DNA of 64,000 nucleotides, from positions 3,844,001 through 3,908,000 of the forward strand of contig NZ_CP071596.1 in NCBI RefSeq assembly GCF_017357105.1, in the 5' to 3' direction. This stretch comes from Natronosalvus caseinilyticus (GTDB lineage: Archaea > Halobacteriota > Halobacteria > Halobacteriales > Natrialbaceae). Every line of letters starts with the position of its first letter. Position 1 is the first letter of the stretch. The translations under genes were made by a program, and so were the position numbers. Positions 26,892 to 35,338 of this stretch are shown one piece after another. The notes under the pieces are model-generated. The model searched no databases and was not told where the DNA came from. It saw only the letters and a program-made list of their open reading frames with translations.

Positions 26892-28094
26892 CTAACTGGT
26901 ACCGAACGCCGGCGAATCGGCTTCGAGCGCCCGCATCGCGACCCAGCAGTTCGTCAGCGGGTGGTAGCCCGGTTCGACCGCGGGTCCGTGGTTCGGATCG
27001 TCGTGCTCGTGAGCGCGCGTGAGCCGTGCGTACCAGTTGCCGTACGTCGGGTTGATCAGGTGCTCGCGCGAGTACGCCCAGAGGCGATCGTACCACTCGG
27101 CGTACGCGTCGTCGAACCGGCTCAACAGCGCGCTCGCGCCGATGGCCTCCGTGTGCACCCAGCCGTACTTGTCCCCGACGATGGGGGTGCCGTCGTCCTC
27201 GACCGTGTAGTAGAGCCCGCCGTGCTCGTCGTCCCACCCGAGGTCGACCGCGGCGTCGAACAGTTCTCTGGCGCGCTCGAGGAGCCACCCCTCCGACCGA
27301 TGTTCGGCGAGCAACGCGAGCAACTTCGCCCACTCGGCGTGGTGTCCCGGCTGGTAGCCGGGCGGCCGGAACTGGTGGGCCGGCTGGTCCTCGTTGTACG
27401 CGAGATCCGGTTCCCATGTCTCGGTGTAGTGCTCCCAGAGCAGACCGTCGGTCGCGCTCGTCACCTCGCGGGTGAACCGATCGGCGACCGTGTACGCCCG
27501 CTCGAGGTATCGCTCCTCGCCGGTGGCCTCGTAGGCCGCGAGCAGCGCCTCACAGGCGTGCATGTTCGCGTTCTGCCCGCGGTAGGGCGACAGCGAGTCC
27601 CAGTCGGGCGTCGCTCGGTCGGCGTACAACCCGTGCTCGGGCTCGTAGAACCGCTCCTCGAGCACGTCGAACGCGCGCTCGAGTTCCGCGCGACCGCCGG
27701 TGATACCGGCCTGGTGGGCCCGCGCCCCAGCGAGCAGGACGAACGCGTGTCCGTAACAGTAGCGGGTGCAGTCGGCCGGCTCGCGACCGTCGAGCATCCA
27801 GTCGTATCCCCCGTGCTCGTCGTCCCAGTGGACGTTCGAGAGGAACTGGAGGCCGTGTTCAGCGGCGTACCAACACCAGTCGGGCCCGTCCTCGAGGACG
27901 CCCAGGCTAAAGTTGTGGATGCCGCGGGCCGCGGCGACGAGGTGTCTCGTCCGCGCGTCGTAGACGTAGCCGTCCTGCTCGTCGACCTGGGCGGCGTAGC
28001 CGCCCACCGCGGTGTCGATCATTGCGGGGTAGTAGAACTGCAAGACGTCCCGGAACTGGTGGAACAGGCCGGCTCGAGTGCGATAGATATTCAT
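26892..28094 (-). CDS. AGE family epimerase/isomerase
   Basis: The 400-residue product has the (alpha/alpha)6-barrel repeat pattern of the N-acylglucosamine 2-epimerase family. Recurring aromatic/acidic motifs include NVHWDDEHGGYDWML, YCYGHAFVLLAGARA, GQNANMHACEALLAAYEATG, YQPGHHAEWAKLLALL and KYGWVHTEAIGA, with the histidines expected in the barrel centre. Members isomerise or epimerise free sugars such as mannose, glucose, cellobiose or GlcNAc. The position next to the sugar importer suggests action on the imported sugar. The ATG at 28094 (MNIYRTRAGLFHQF) is chosen over the Met nine codons upstream. Confidence 0.88.
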   Translation of the reverse strand: MNIYRTRAGLFHQFRDVLQFYYPAMIDTAVGGYAAQVDEQDGYVYDARTRHLVAAARGIHNFSLGVLEDGPDWCWYAAEHGLQFLSNVHWDDEHGGYDWMLDGREPADCTRYCYGHAFVLLAGARAHQAGITGGRAELERAFDVLEERFYEPEHGLYADRATPDWDSLSPYRGQNANMHACEALLAAYEATGEERYLERAYTVADRFTREVTSATDGLLWEHYTETWEPDLAYNEDQPAHQFRPPGYQPGHHAEWAKLLALLAEHRSEGWLLERARELFDAAVDLGWDDEHGGLYYTVEDDGTPIVGDKYGWVHTEAIGASALLSRFDDAYAEWYDRLWAYSREHLINPTYGNWYARLTRAHEHDDPNHGPAVEPGYHPLTNCWVAMRALEADSPAFGTS

Positions 28095-28160
28095 GGCGAT
28101 GCCTACCGGGCACGGCGACATAGTGATTCGGTCTCGTGTCCTGGCGATGTTCAGACAAGG

Positions 28161-28181
28161 AGTGAACGGTGAGGCGGAGCG
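28161..28181. repeat. Direct repeat flanking the second RDD gene, copy 1
   Basis: AGTGAACGGTGAGGCGGAGC (and the following G) matches AGTGAAAGGTGAGGCGAAGC at 28690-28710 at 19 of 21 positions. The two copies bracket the RDD gene. Confidence 0.6.
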
Positions 28182-28198
28182 TTTCGTGCGTGCCTCCG

Positions 28199-28627
28199 TT
28201 AGTCTCGAACGACCATCGTGTCTGCCATCATATCCCCGAGGCGCTGGTTATCTTCTGACGAGAGAATGAGGATAATGGCAACGATGACCGCCAGAAGTGT
28301 CCCCGATCCGAGGAGCTTTGTGATATTCCGTATGATAGCCTCTCCAGGTGAACACTTCTCGCCGTGTCGATTGACCACTCGCAGACCGATGACCATCTTC
28401 CCGCCCGTTGCACCCCACTTTGCTTCAGTCCCCACGTAGTACACGGCACTTCCGACGACCCCGACGAACCCTCCCAGCGCTTCAGCCGATTCCGGGGATT
28501 CGGGCTGGAGGACGAATAGCAGTGGGAGTAAGACTGCAAGCAGGAGCACGAATGTGATGATACCATCGAGAAGCAACGCGAGGCCGCGCTCGAGAACCCC
28601 AGCATAATTATGGCGTTTTCGATCCAT
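28199..28627 (-). CDS. RDD family membrane protein
   Basis: The 142-residue product has the RDD signature in its first segment (GVLERGLALLLDGIITFVLLL), a second membrane segment, the linker TGGKMVIGLRVVNRHGEKCSPGEA and a third membrane segment. It ends QRLGDMMADTMVVRD, the family's conserved C-terminal motif. Base composition is less GC-rich than its neighbours. A TATA element sits 20-32 nt upstream. Short direct repeats flank the gene. The transported species is unknown. Confidence 0.85.
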   Translation of the reverse strand: MDRKRHNYAGVLERGLALLLDGIITFVLLLAVLLPLLFVLQPESPESAEALGGFVGVVGSAVYYVGTEAKWGATGGKMVIGLRVVNRHGEKCSPGEAIIRNITKLLGSGTLLAVIVAIILILSSEDNQRLGDMMADTMVVRD

Positions 28628-28646
28628 AATCGAATGTCAGAACGTT

Positions 28647-28659
28647 TCTATAAATATTT
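28647..28659 (-). promoter_or_regulatory. TATA box of the second RDD gene
   Basis: The minus strand reads AAATATTTATAGA, 20-32 nt upstream of the ATG at 28627, in agreement with a leaderless start. Confidence 0.6.
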
Positions 28660-28689
28660 GTTGAACTTCCTGACAGCCGTCAGCTGGAG

Positions 28690-28710
28690 AGTGAAAGGTG
28701 AGGCGAAGCG
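28690..28710. repeat. Direct repeat flanking the second RDD gene, copy 2
   Basis: AGTGAAAGGTGAGGCGAAGC (and the following G) is the partner of 28161-28181, about 530 bp away and in the same orientation. Confidence 0.6.
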
Positions 28711-28875
28711 CTTTCAGCGTACCAGTGTCGGAAAACGCTATCCTCACCGAATCGATAGTCGTCTCGAGGTGGATTTTGTGGAATACGATCACTATATATC
28801 CGAATCGTATCCGTGCCACTCCCTCTCTCCGCCGCATCCGCTGGCTTTTTGCGCCTTCCCGGCGGCGATTCGCGT

Positions 28876-29850
28876 ATGGAACTCGGCGTGCTGTCGACGG
28901 CCGGAATCGCCCAGAAGGCACTGCTACCGGCGATCGACTCGAGCGAGCACCACGTTGGCGCCATCGCCTCCCGCAACGCCGGGCGGGCTGAATCGGTCGC
29001 CGAGGAGTACGGGGTCCCGCGGTCGTACGGCACCTACGACGACCTGCTCGCCGATTCGAACCTGGACGCGGTCTACGTCCCCCTGCCCAACGCGCTCCAC
29101 GGCGAGTGGACGAAACGGGCCGCCGACGCGGGGCTCCACGTCCTGTGTGAGAAACCGCTCGCCGCCGACGCCAACGAAGCGCGCGAGGTCGTCGCCCACT
29201 GCGACGACCAGGGCGTCGTCCTGATGGAGGCGTTCATGTACCGCTACCACCCGCGAACCGAGCGGGCGATCGAACTCGCACGGGAGGCGCTCGAGGACGT
29301 GCGCTCGGTCACCGCGTCGTTCACCTTCTCCCTGCGCGGCGATCCCGACGACGTCCGGCTGAATCCGGACCTCGCCGGCGGGTCACTGATGGATGTCGGC
29401 TGTTACCCCGTCTCCGCCGTCCGGCAGTTCCTCGGGGAACCCGAGCGGGTTTACGCCCACGCTCACGACTCGCGAGGGGCGGGTGTCGACACTGCTCTCG
29501 CTGGCGTTCTCGAGTACGACGACGGGGCGACGGCACGAATTGCCTCCGGGTTCGACACGCCGAAACACCAGCGCTACCGCGTCGAGGCGGCAAACGGCTG
29601 GCTCGAGGTCGACGACGCCTTCGACGTGCCCGACGGCGCACTCGAACTCGAGTACGAAATCGACGGCGAGCACGGCGTCGAGACGTTCGAACCGGTCGAT
29701 CAGTATCGGCTCGAGGTCGAGCACTTCGCCCGCTGTGTCGAGGCCGGGAATCAGCCGCGAACCGACGGCGACGAAGCGGTCGCGAACATGCGCGTGATCG
29801 ACGCGCTGTACGAGAGTACCGAGCGTGGAGAGCCGGTGTCCGTGGAGTGA
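28876..29850 (+). CDS. Gfo/Idh/MocA family sugar dehydrogenase
   Basis: The 324-residue product is an NAD(P)-dependent oxidoreductase. The N-terminal Rossmann fold starts LGVLSTAGIAQKALLPAI, and the family hallmark CEKPLAADANEA (Glu-Lys-Pro) holds the catalytic lysine. GGSLMDVGCYPVSAVRQFLG is the conserved Asp-x-Gly-x-His/Tyr-like motif of the C-terminal domain. It resembles the xylose/glucose-fructose oxidoreductase branch. With the importer and epimerase it suggests oxidative sugar breakdown, though the substrate is inferred only from context. The ATG at 28876 begins the fold; the upstream extension is not related. Confidence 0.9.
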   Translation: MELGVLSTAGIAQKALLPAIDSSEHHVGAIASRNAGRAESVAEEYGVPRSYGTYDDLLADSNLDAVYVPLPNALHGEWTKRAADAGLHVLCEKPLAADANEAREVVAHCDDQGVVLMEAFMYRYHPRTERAIELAREALEDVRSVTASFTFSLRGDPDDVRLNPDLAGGSLMDVGCYPVSAVRQFLGEPERVYAHAHDSRGAGVDTALAGVLEYDDGATARIASGFDTPKHQRYRVEAANGWLEVDDAFDVPDGALELEYEIDGEHGVETFEPVDQYRLEVEHFARCVEAGNQPRTDGDEAVANMRVIDALYESTERGEPVSVE

Positions 29851-29934
29851 GTCAGGGGCCGAGAAACGAAAACCGACGACAGGTCTGCCTCGAAACACCC
29901 CTGAAAGGAACGCCGAGCCGAAGCGAAACGTCGG

Positions 29935-30540
29935 TCAGACCGCGTACCCTTCGTTCCGCAGTGCGAACTCGACCGCTTCGTTGAACTGCTTTCGCAGGTC
30001 GTCTTCGAACCCGTCGATCCGTTTGTCCGATTTGGCCAGCTCGAGGCGGCGTTCGTCGCTGCCCTCATCGACGTCGACGTGGCGGAACGACTGGGTGAAT
30101 TTTCGACTGTCGTTCCCGTACGCGGTCACGGTTACGAGTTGCTCGTCCGACCGTCCGTCGTCCCGATCCGCCGTATGGGATCCCCCGACGTTTACTCGCT
30201 CGAAATCGGTGAGATTCGTGGAGAGACTGCCGATCGCGAGTTTCTGCTCGAGCGACTCCCGATCCCATTCGCGTCGCTCGTCTGTCTCTCGATCCGTCCC
30301 GATGACCGTCTCCGGTCCGATCGTATCTACCGTCCATTTTCTAAGGGAGTCGGATGCGAGTTCTTCTTCCGTTCGTGAGCGAGCGTCTCCTTCCTGAATC
30401 ACGTCGCCCTCCTCGACGCGGATGTAGCGCGGATTCGCGGCAGGCACGTCGATAAAGACCTCACCGGATTCCGTACTAACCAGCGCTTCCACTCCCTCGA
30501 TGGTACGGGATGCCAGATTTCGTTCGCTGACGTTAGCCAT
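29935..30540 (-). CDS. Haloarchaeal hypothetical protein
   Basis: The 201-residue product is soluble, acidic and has no signal peptide or membrane segment. The N-terminal ~60 residues (EALVSTESGEVFIDVPAANP...IRVEEGDVIQEGD) look like a small beta domain. The C-terminal 80 residues (FTQSFRHVDVDEGSDERRLE) look helical. I recognise no family. Coding character is good and the ATG at 30540 is the only sensible start. It converges with the sugar dehydrogenase. Confidence 0.68.
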   Translation of the reverse strand: MANVSERNLASRTIEGVEALVSTESGEVFIDVPAANPRYIRVEEGDVIQEGDARSRTEEELASDSLRKWTVDTIGPETVIGTDRETDERREWDRESLEQKLAIGSLSTNLTDFERVNVGGSHTADRDDGRSDEQLVTVTAYGNDSRKFTQSFRHVDVDEGSDERRLELAKSDKRIDGFEDDLRKQFNEAVEFALRNEGYAV

Positions 30541-30883
30541 GGGTTACGATCACACGCGTAATTGGCTTCAGATCTATCTAAGACTGCCGCCACATTCATA
30601 ATAAATCCTGTATAATAGTCATAAATTACGAATTTATTCGTTTAATATCGGTATTTACTGACTGCATGTGGATTTCGAAGCGATAGGCAGTGAACGAGCG
30701 AAGCCGTGGCAGGCGACGATTTCAGTCAATAGACAAAAACCGCCGTCTCGAGCAACGCTGGCAGAAGGAGAACGATCCGCTCGAGTCAGCAATCCATCCA
30801 CACTACAAAATATATAGTTTAGACGGACGCTCGTCATCGCCACACGGCCACTGCGTCGAACGCCACAGTAGCGTCTTCTCGGG
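30541..30883. other. AT-rich intergenic DNA with a dyad, no convincing gene
   Basis: The stretch between two minus-strand genes is much richer in AT than its surroundings around 30590-30660 and includes the palindrome ATAAATT-acg-AATTTAT (30621-30637). Short frames here are on both strands and lack protein-like composition, so none is called. Confidence 0.5.
30621..30637. promoter_or_regulatory. AT-rich palindrome upstream of the hypothetical gene
   Basis: ATAAATT (30621-30627) and AATTTAT (30631-30637) are perfect inverted arms around ACG. It lies about 80 nt upstream of the minus-strand gene starting at 30540. A protein-binding operator is possible; there is no direct proof. Confidence 0.35.
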
Positions 30884-31549
30884 CTACTGGTCGGCCGCGT
30901 CGTCGACAATTTCGCGAACGAATTCAATCTCGTCGTCGATGATCGTGTGGCCCATCCCCTCGTAAATTCGCTCCGTGACGTCGGCACCCAGGTCCTCGTA
31001 GACCGAAACGGACTCGTGCACCCGCTCGAGCGGGATGTGGGGATCCTGGTCGCTACACCCGAAGAACGCTGGCGTTCCCTCGAGTGAGCCGTCGTACTCC
31101 CGCGGGGTTCCCTCGGGCCCGATCAGCCCGCCGGAGAATGCGACGACGCCGCCGTACTCGCGGGCGTTCCGGGCGGCGAACTCGCTGGCGAGACAGCCAC
31201 CCTGGGAGAAGCCGGCCAGGATCGTCCGTTCGGCCGGGACCGACTCGTTCGCGGTCTCGAGCGTCGACTCGAGCAGGCCGAGCGCCGAGGTCAGGTACGG
31301 CTCGTTTGACTCGATCGGGGCGAGAAACGACTGGGGGTACCAGGTCCCGCGGGCGGCCTGGGGCGCGAGGTAGGCCACGTCGTCGCGGTCGAACTGGGCA
31401 GCCAGTTCGAGCATGCCCGAAGCGCGGGCGCCGCGACCGTGGACGAGGATCATCGCGGCACTGGCGTCCTCGAGGTCGGCGCCGGCGTGCTCGACGGGTT
31501 GGTCGCCGTGCGGGTCGTCGCCGGCGTTCGGGGTCGGCGTTCCACTCAT
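30884..31549 (-). CDS. Alpha/beta hydrolase, phospholipase/carboxylesterase family
   Basis: The 221-residue product is a serine esterase fold. It has the oxyanion region ILVHGRGARASGM, the nucleophile elbow GFSQGGCLAS, the acid in GCSDQDPHIP and the histidine in YEGMGHTII. It is closest to the acyl-protein thioesterase/YpfH type of small carboxylesterase. The physiological ester is unknown. The ATG at 31549 (MSGTPTPNAGDDP) is used; the upstream extension is arginine-rich. It is the downstream minus-strand neighbour of pth2. Confidence 0.87.
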   Translation of the reverse strand: MSGTPTPNAGDDPHGDQPVEHAGADLEDASAAMILVHGRGARASGMLELAAQFDRDDVAYLAPQAARGTWYPQSFLAPIESNEPYLTSALGLLESTLETANESVPAERTILAGFSQGGCLASEFAARNAREYGGVVAFSGGLIGPEGTPREYDGSLEGTPAFFGCSDQDPHIPLERVHESVSVYEDLGADVTERIYEGMGHTIIDDEIEFVREIVDDAADQ

Positions 31550-31688
31550 GGGGACACGAAGGGCCTCGAGCGTGAAAGGCGTTCTCGAGGCGGCGATCTG
31601 CGGGCGCGCTCGAGAACACCTCCGGACGAGTGGCGTCGGCGTCGCATCGCGAGACGGAGCCAACGCGTCACGAGGCGGACCCCGTCGA

Positions 31689-32027
31689 TCAGAACAGCGA
31701 CAACTCGCCCGTCACCCGGTCGACCAGCTCCTCGGCGCCGGGGCCGACCGCCAGCGTCGTCACCGTCCCCGGCTCGAGCTGGGTGTGACCCGCGTCGCGG
31801 ACGATCGCGTTCGGCAGTCCCTCCTGGTCGGCGATGGCCGCGAGTTCGTGGAGTTCGCGCTCGCTCGAGCCCTTCAGCACGATCTTCTTCTGGCCGCCGT
31901 TCTTCCAGCGCCGGCGTGACCGATCGTCGGCCTTCTCGTAGGCCGACAGCGAGGCGTGGGCCACCTGCGCGGCGAGTTTTCCCGTTCCCATGCCGATGTC
32001 CGTTCGGGCGACGATTGCCTGTTTCAT
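31689..32027 (-). CDS. pth2: Peptidyl-tRNA hydrolase, archaeal/eukaryotic type Pth2
   Basis: The 112-residue product frees tRNA from peptidyl-tRNA that drops off ribosomes. It is the full Pth2 fold: [20 protein letters not shown] (catalytic Lys in [10 protein letters not shown]), the [17 protein letters not shown] helix, and the C-terminal [19 protein letters not shown] with the conserved Asp and His. Length and all motifs are normal. It is divergent from the DsbA-like gene, about 100 nt between starts. Confidence 0.96.
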   Translation of the reverse strand: MKQAIVARTDIGMGTGKLAAQVAHASLSAYEKADDRSRRRWKNGGQKKIVLKGSSERELHELAAIADQEGLPNAIVRDAGHTQLEPGTVTTLAVGPGAEELVDRVTGELSLF

Positions 32028-32130
32028 GCAGTCGACGAGGTGGACGACCGGTAAAATGTCCGCGGTTACGCTCGAGCTACAGATGGCCGACTGCGATACC
32101 TATTTGCGCACGGACTCGATACGGTGGACC

Positions 32131-32841
32131 ATGAACGTGACGCGACGACGCTTCGCCGCGCTCGCCGCCGGATCGGCGGTCGCCGGTGCTGGCTGTCTCG
32201 GTGGCGGTGATGCGGAGGGCGACGGGAATGGAAACGGCGACGGCGACGAAAGCGACAGCGAAAACGGCGACGGGAATGGGAACGGCAACGGAAACGGATC
32301 CGACGTCGACGAGGACGACCTGCTCGAGATACCCGTCATCGGCGACCCGGACGCAGACGTTACGGTCACCGTCTTCGAGGACTTCGGCTGCGGCCACTGC
32401 GCTATCTACCACACGGAGATCTTTCCGGACATCAAGGAAGCGTACGTCGACGCAGAGCAGATTCGCTACGAACACCGGGACTTTCCCATCCCCGTCCAGG
32501 AGGAGTGGTCCTACGCCGTCGCGAGCGCGGCCCGCTCGGTCCAGGATCAGGAGGGCGACGAGGCGTTCTTCGAGTTCACCGGCGAAATCTTCACCCACTG
32601 GAGTGACGGGTACTCCTACGACCTCATCGAACAGGTTGCGAGCGACCTGGGCTTCGACGCCGAGCAGGTTCGGGCCGACGCCGAGGACGTGACCTACCGG
32701 GACGGCCTCGAGGCCGAGCGTGCCCACGGGATGGAGCTCGGCATCGACGCCACCCCCTGGATCGTCGTCGATGGCGAGCGAGTGGAGGCCGACACGGCGG
32801 CGATCGTCGGGGCGATCGACGAGGCACTCGCAGACGACTGA
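32131..32841 (+). CDS. DsbA-like thioredoxin-fold lipoprotein
   Basis: The 236-residue product begins with a twin-arginine signal and lipobox (TRRRFAALAAGSAVAGAGC), then a 40-residue Gly/Asn/Asp/Ser linker, then a thioredoxin_4/DsbA-like domain (about 70-236). The redox motif is CGHC in EDFGCGHCAIYH, and the cis-proline loop is GIDATPWIVVDG. It probably forms or isomerises disulfides in exported proteins on the outer face of the membrane. The ATG at 32131 is used because the Tat signal begins there; the longer frame upstream crosses the pth2 start region. Confidence 0.9.
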   Translation: MNVTRRRFAALAAGSAVAGAGCLGGGDAEGDGNGNGDGDESDSENGDGNGNGNGNGSDVDEDDLLEIPVIGDPDADVTVTVFEDFGCGHCAIYHTEIFPDIKEAYVDAEQIRYEHRDFPIPVQEEWSYAVASAARSVQDQEGDEAFFEFTGEIFTHWSDGYSYDLIEQVASDLGFDAEQVRADAEDVTYRDGLEAERAHGMELGIDATPWIVVDGERVEADTAAIVGAIDEALADD

Positions 32842-32980
32842 CGCGTCGGCTGCAGGATAGACACGGCTCTGGCTACATCGCACCCGCGCCACCATCAGCC
32901 CCGCCACAAAACGCCTAAGGGCCAAACCAGAGCGCCCGCAGATCCGAACCATTTACCACGCCGCACGCGAGTCCCCGTAC

Positions 32981-33586
32981 ATGATCCTCTCGGACGCGGA
33001 CATCCTCGACCGACTCGAGGCGGGCGACCTCGTTGTCGAACCGATCGACGACTACGACCTGCAGATCCAGCCGGCGAGCGTCGACCTCCGGCTGGGGAGC
33101 CGATTCCTCGAGTTCCAGCGGACGAACATCCCCTGCATCCACCCGAACGAGGAGCGCGAGGTCGACGACTACGTCACCGAGACCGTCGTCGAGGACGGCG
33201 AGGACTTCATCCTCCACCCCGGCGACTTCGTGCTGGGGACGACCCACGAGCGCGTCGAGATTCCGGCGGACCTGATCGCTCACGTCGAGGGCCGTTCCTC
33301 GCTGGGGCGCCTCGCCGTGGTCGTCCACGCGACTGCCGGCCTGTGCGACCCGGGGTATCGTGGCCAGATCACCCTCGAGCTGTCGAATCTCGGCAGTGCG
33401 CCGGTCGCCCTCTCGCCTGGAATGCGGATCTCACAGCTCACCTTCACGGAGCTGAAGACGCCGGCGGATCGCCCCTACGGGAGCGAACGCGGCTCGAAGT
33501 ACCAGGACCAGGACGGCCCGCAGGCCTCCCGAATCCAGCGCGACGACGAGTTCGGCGGCGATCAGCTCGACCGCCGCGAGGAGTGA
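32981..33586 (+). CDS. dcd: dCTP deaminase
   Basis: The 201-residue product deaminates dCTP to dUTP, or directly to dUMP in bifunctional forms, feeding thymidylate synthesis. It has the family core [20 protein letters not shown] and [12 protein letters not shown] with the catalytic Glu, plus the C-terminal [19 protein letters not shown] nucleotide lid. The N terminus [17 protein letters not shown] is typical, so the start is secure. A 20-residue acidic tail follows the lid. Confidence 0.95.
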   Translation: MILSDADILDRLEAGDLVVEPIDDYDLQIQPASVDLRLGSRFLEFQRTNIPCIHPNEEREVDDYVTETVVEDGEDFILHPGDFVLGTTHERVEIPADLIAHVEGRSSLGRLAVVVHATAGLCDPGYRGQITLELSNLGSAPVALSPGMRISQLTFTELKTPADRPYGSERGSKYQDQDGPQASRIQRDDEFGGDQLDRREE

Positions 33587-33724
33587 ACCGCCTCGGGGTC
33601 AAGCCTCGAAGCTTCTTCCCGTAGACCGAGCCGCGCGCCTCGAGCGACGGGAGCCGCGAGCTACGAGAAGTACGGCCAGGACGATCCCCACAGTTATTGC
33701 ACCCCGGCACCTAGGCCCGGGCAG

Positions 33725-34624
33725 ATGAAATTCGTCGAAGAGATCGTCGTCGAGGAGTTCCTGCCGACGATCCGCTCACAGCTCGCGGGGGAACTCCGCG
33801 AGCGGGGATTGACCCAGAGCGAGGTCGCCGAGGTCCTCGGCATCAGCCAGAGCGCCGTCTCGAAGTACGCCCACGGCGACGTCGCCACGAACGACCGCAT
33901 CGCCGAGGACGACCGCGTCCAGGAACTCGTGACGCGCCTCGGCGAGGGGCTCTCGAGCGGCGATATGTCGCCGGTCCAGGCGCTCGTCGAGATCGAAGTC
34001 CTCGTTCGAGACCTCGAGAGCCCCGGCGACCTGCTGGCGACGCTCCACGAGGCGTCCGTCCCGCAACTGGCCGAACACGACGCGAGCTTTCGCGTTCACG
34101 ACCCCGAGAGCGCCGTCCGCTCGAGCGAGCGGGTTCGGTCCTCGCTCCGGCGCGGGCTCCGCATCCTCGAGAACGCGAGCGGGTTCGCCGGCCTGATCCC
34201 GGCGGTGGGGTCGAACCTCGTCGCCTGCGTCCCCGACGCCGAAGACGTCGACGACGTGGCGGGCGTCCCCGGGCGAATCTTCGACGTCAAGGGGCGAGCG
34301 ACGGTCCCCGGAGAGCCCGAGTTCGGCGTCTCCGAGCACGTGGCCACGGTACTCCTCGCCGCGCGACGCCACGGCAGCGACGCGGCGGCCGCCGTGAACG
34401 TCCGGTACGATCCCGCGCTATTGGACACACTGGCCGAACGCGGCCACGACCTCGCGGAGTTCGACGAATCGGGCGACGTCGCCTCGAGCGTCGGGGCGGC
34501 CATCGAGGAGACGCCGGAGGCGACCGTCCTCTACCAGACCGGCGGCGAGGGCATCGAGCCCCTCACGTACGTACTGGGTCCGGACGCGGAGGCGGTCGCG
34601 AGGACGATTCGCGAGCTGGTATGA
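33725..34624 (+). CDS. thiR: ThiR-like transcriptional regulator (HTH plus ThiN domain)
   Basis: The 299-residue product joins an N-terminal helix-turn-helix (LTQSEVAEVLGISQSAVSKY, residues about 30-50) to a C-terminal thiamine-phosphate-synthase-like ThiN domain (about 130-299; GLIPAVGSNLVACVPDAEDVDDVAGVPG and the late YQTGGEGIEPLTYVLG). This architecture matches the archaeal ThiR regulators that sense thiamine phosphate and control thiamine genes. The ThiN part may be only a sensor. Its stop overlaps the start of the methyltransferase gene by 4 nt. Confidence 0.82.
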   Translation: MKFVEEIVVEEFLPTIRSQLAGELRERGLTQSEVAEVLGISQSAVSKYAHGDVATNDRIAEDDRVQELVTRLGEGLSSGDMSPVQALVEIEVLVRDLESPGDLLATLHEASVPQLAEHDASFRVHDPESAVRSSERVRSSLRRGLRILENASGFAGLIPAVGSNLVACVPDAEDVDDVAGVPGRIFDVKGRATVPGEPEFGVSEHVATVLLAARRHGSDAAAAVNVRYDPALLDTLAERGHDLAEFDESGDVASSVGAAIEETPEATVLYQTGGEGIEPLTYVLGPDAEAVARTIRELV

Positions 34625-35289
34625 CCGAAGACGCACAGGCGTTCTACGGCCGCTGGGCCCGTCTGTACGACCTGCTGGCCACGCGAACGCCCGGTATCGT
34701 CACCCTCAGGCGCCAGGCCGCACTCGCCTGCCGACTCGAGTCGGGCGACACCGTGGTCGAGATGGGCTGTGGAACGGGTGCCAACCTGCCGTACCTGCGC
34801 GAGCAGGTCGGCCCCGAGGGCACCGTCGTCGGGCTCGACTTCACCCGGGGCGTGCTCGAGCGAGCGCGTGCGGCGACGGCCACGTACGACAACGTCCACG
34901 TCGTCCGGGCGGACGCGACCCAGCCGCCGATTCCCGACGAGGACGGGGTCGACGCGATCCTCGCCACCTTCGTCGTCGGCATGCTCGACGAGCCGGCTCG
35001 AGCGGTCGACCAGTGGTGTGACACGCTCGCGCTCGGGGGCCACCTCGTCCTCGTCAACGCCGGTCGGAGCGAGCGCTGGTACGCCCCGCCCGTCAACGCA
35101 CTCTTCGGGGTCGTCGTCACCCTGTCGACGCCGCCGACGACGCGGCTTCGCTACGACCGCGACCTCTCGGGACAGCTCGATCGAAAGGTGCGAGACGCCC
35201 ACGATCGGCTCCGAGCGCGGGCGAGCGCGGTCGCCCACGAGACCCACGCTGGTGGCGTGGTTCGGCTGACTGGCGGGCGAATCGACTGA
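34621..35289 (+). CDS. Class I SAM-dependent methyltransferase
   Basis: The 222-residue product has the Rossmann-like methyltransferase fold. Motif I is VVEMGCGTGANLPYL, motif II VVGLDFTRGVLERA, and the acidic loop VVRADATQPPIPDEDGVD. The C-terminal third is hydrophobic in one place (PPVNALFGVVVTLS) and may touch the membrane or a lipid substrate. It overlaps the ThiR-like gene (ATGA), so the two are translated together; whether the methyltransferase relates to thiamine is not known. Confidence 0.88.
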   Translation: MTEDAQAFYGRWARLYDLLATRTPGIVTLRRQAALACRLESGDTVVEMGCGTGANLPYLREQVGPEGTVVGLDFTRGVLERARAATATYDNVHVVRADATQPPIPDEDGVDAILATFVVGMLDEPARAVDQWCDTLALGGHLVLVNAGRSERWYAPPVNALFGVVVTLSTPPTTRLRYDRDLSGQLDRKVRDAHDRLRARASAVAHETHAGGVVRLTGGRID

Positions 35290-35338
35290 TCTGACTCTGG
35301 TCGGGTATCGTCGAGTCGGGCGTCCCTCGAGCGACCCG

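Noticed and set aside
30690-30965. A 91-codon plus-strand frame near the AT island
   Set aside because: Overlaps the 3' end of the esterase gene on the other strand and has serine/arginine-rich composition with no promoter at the right distance.
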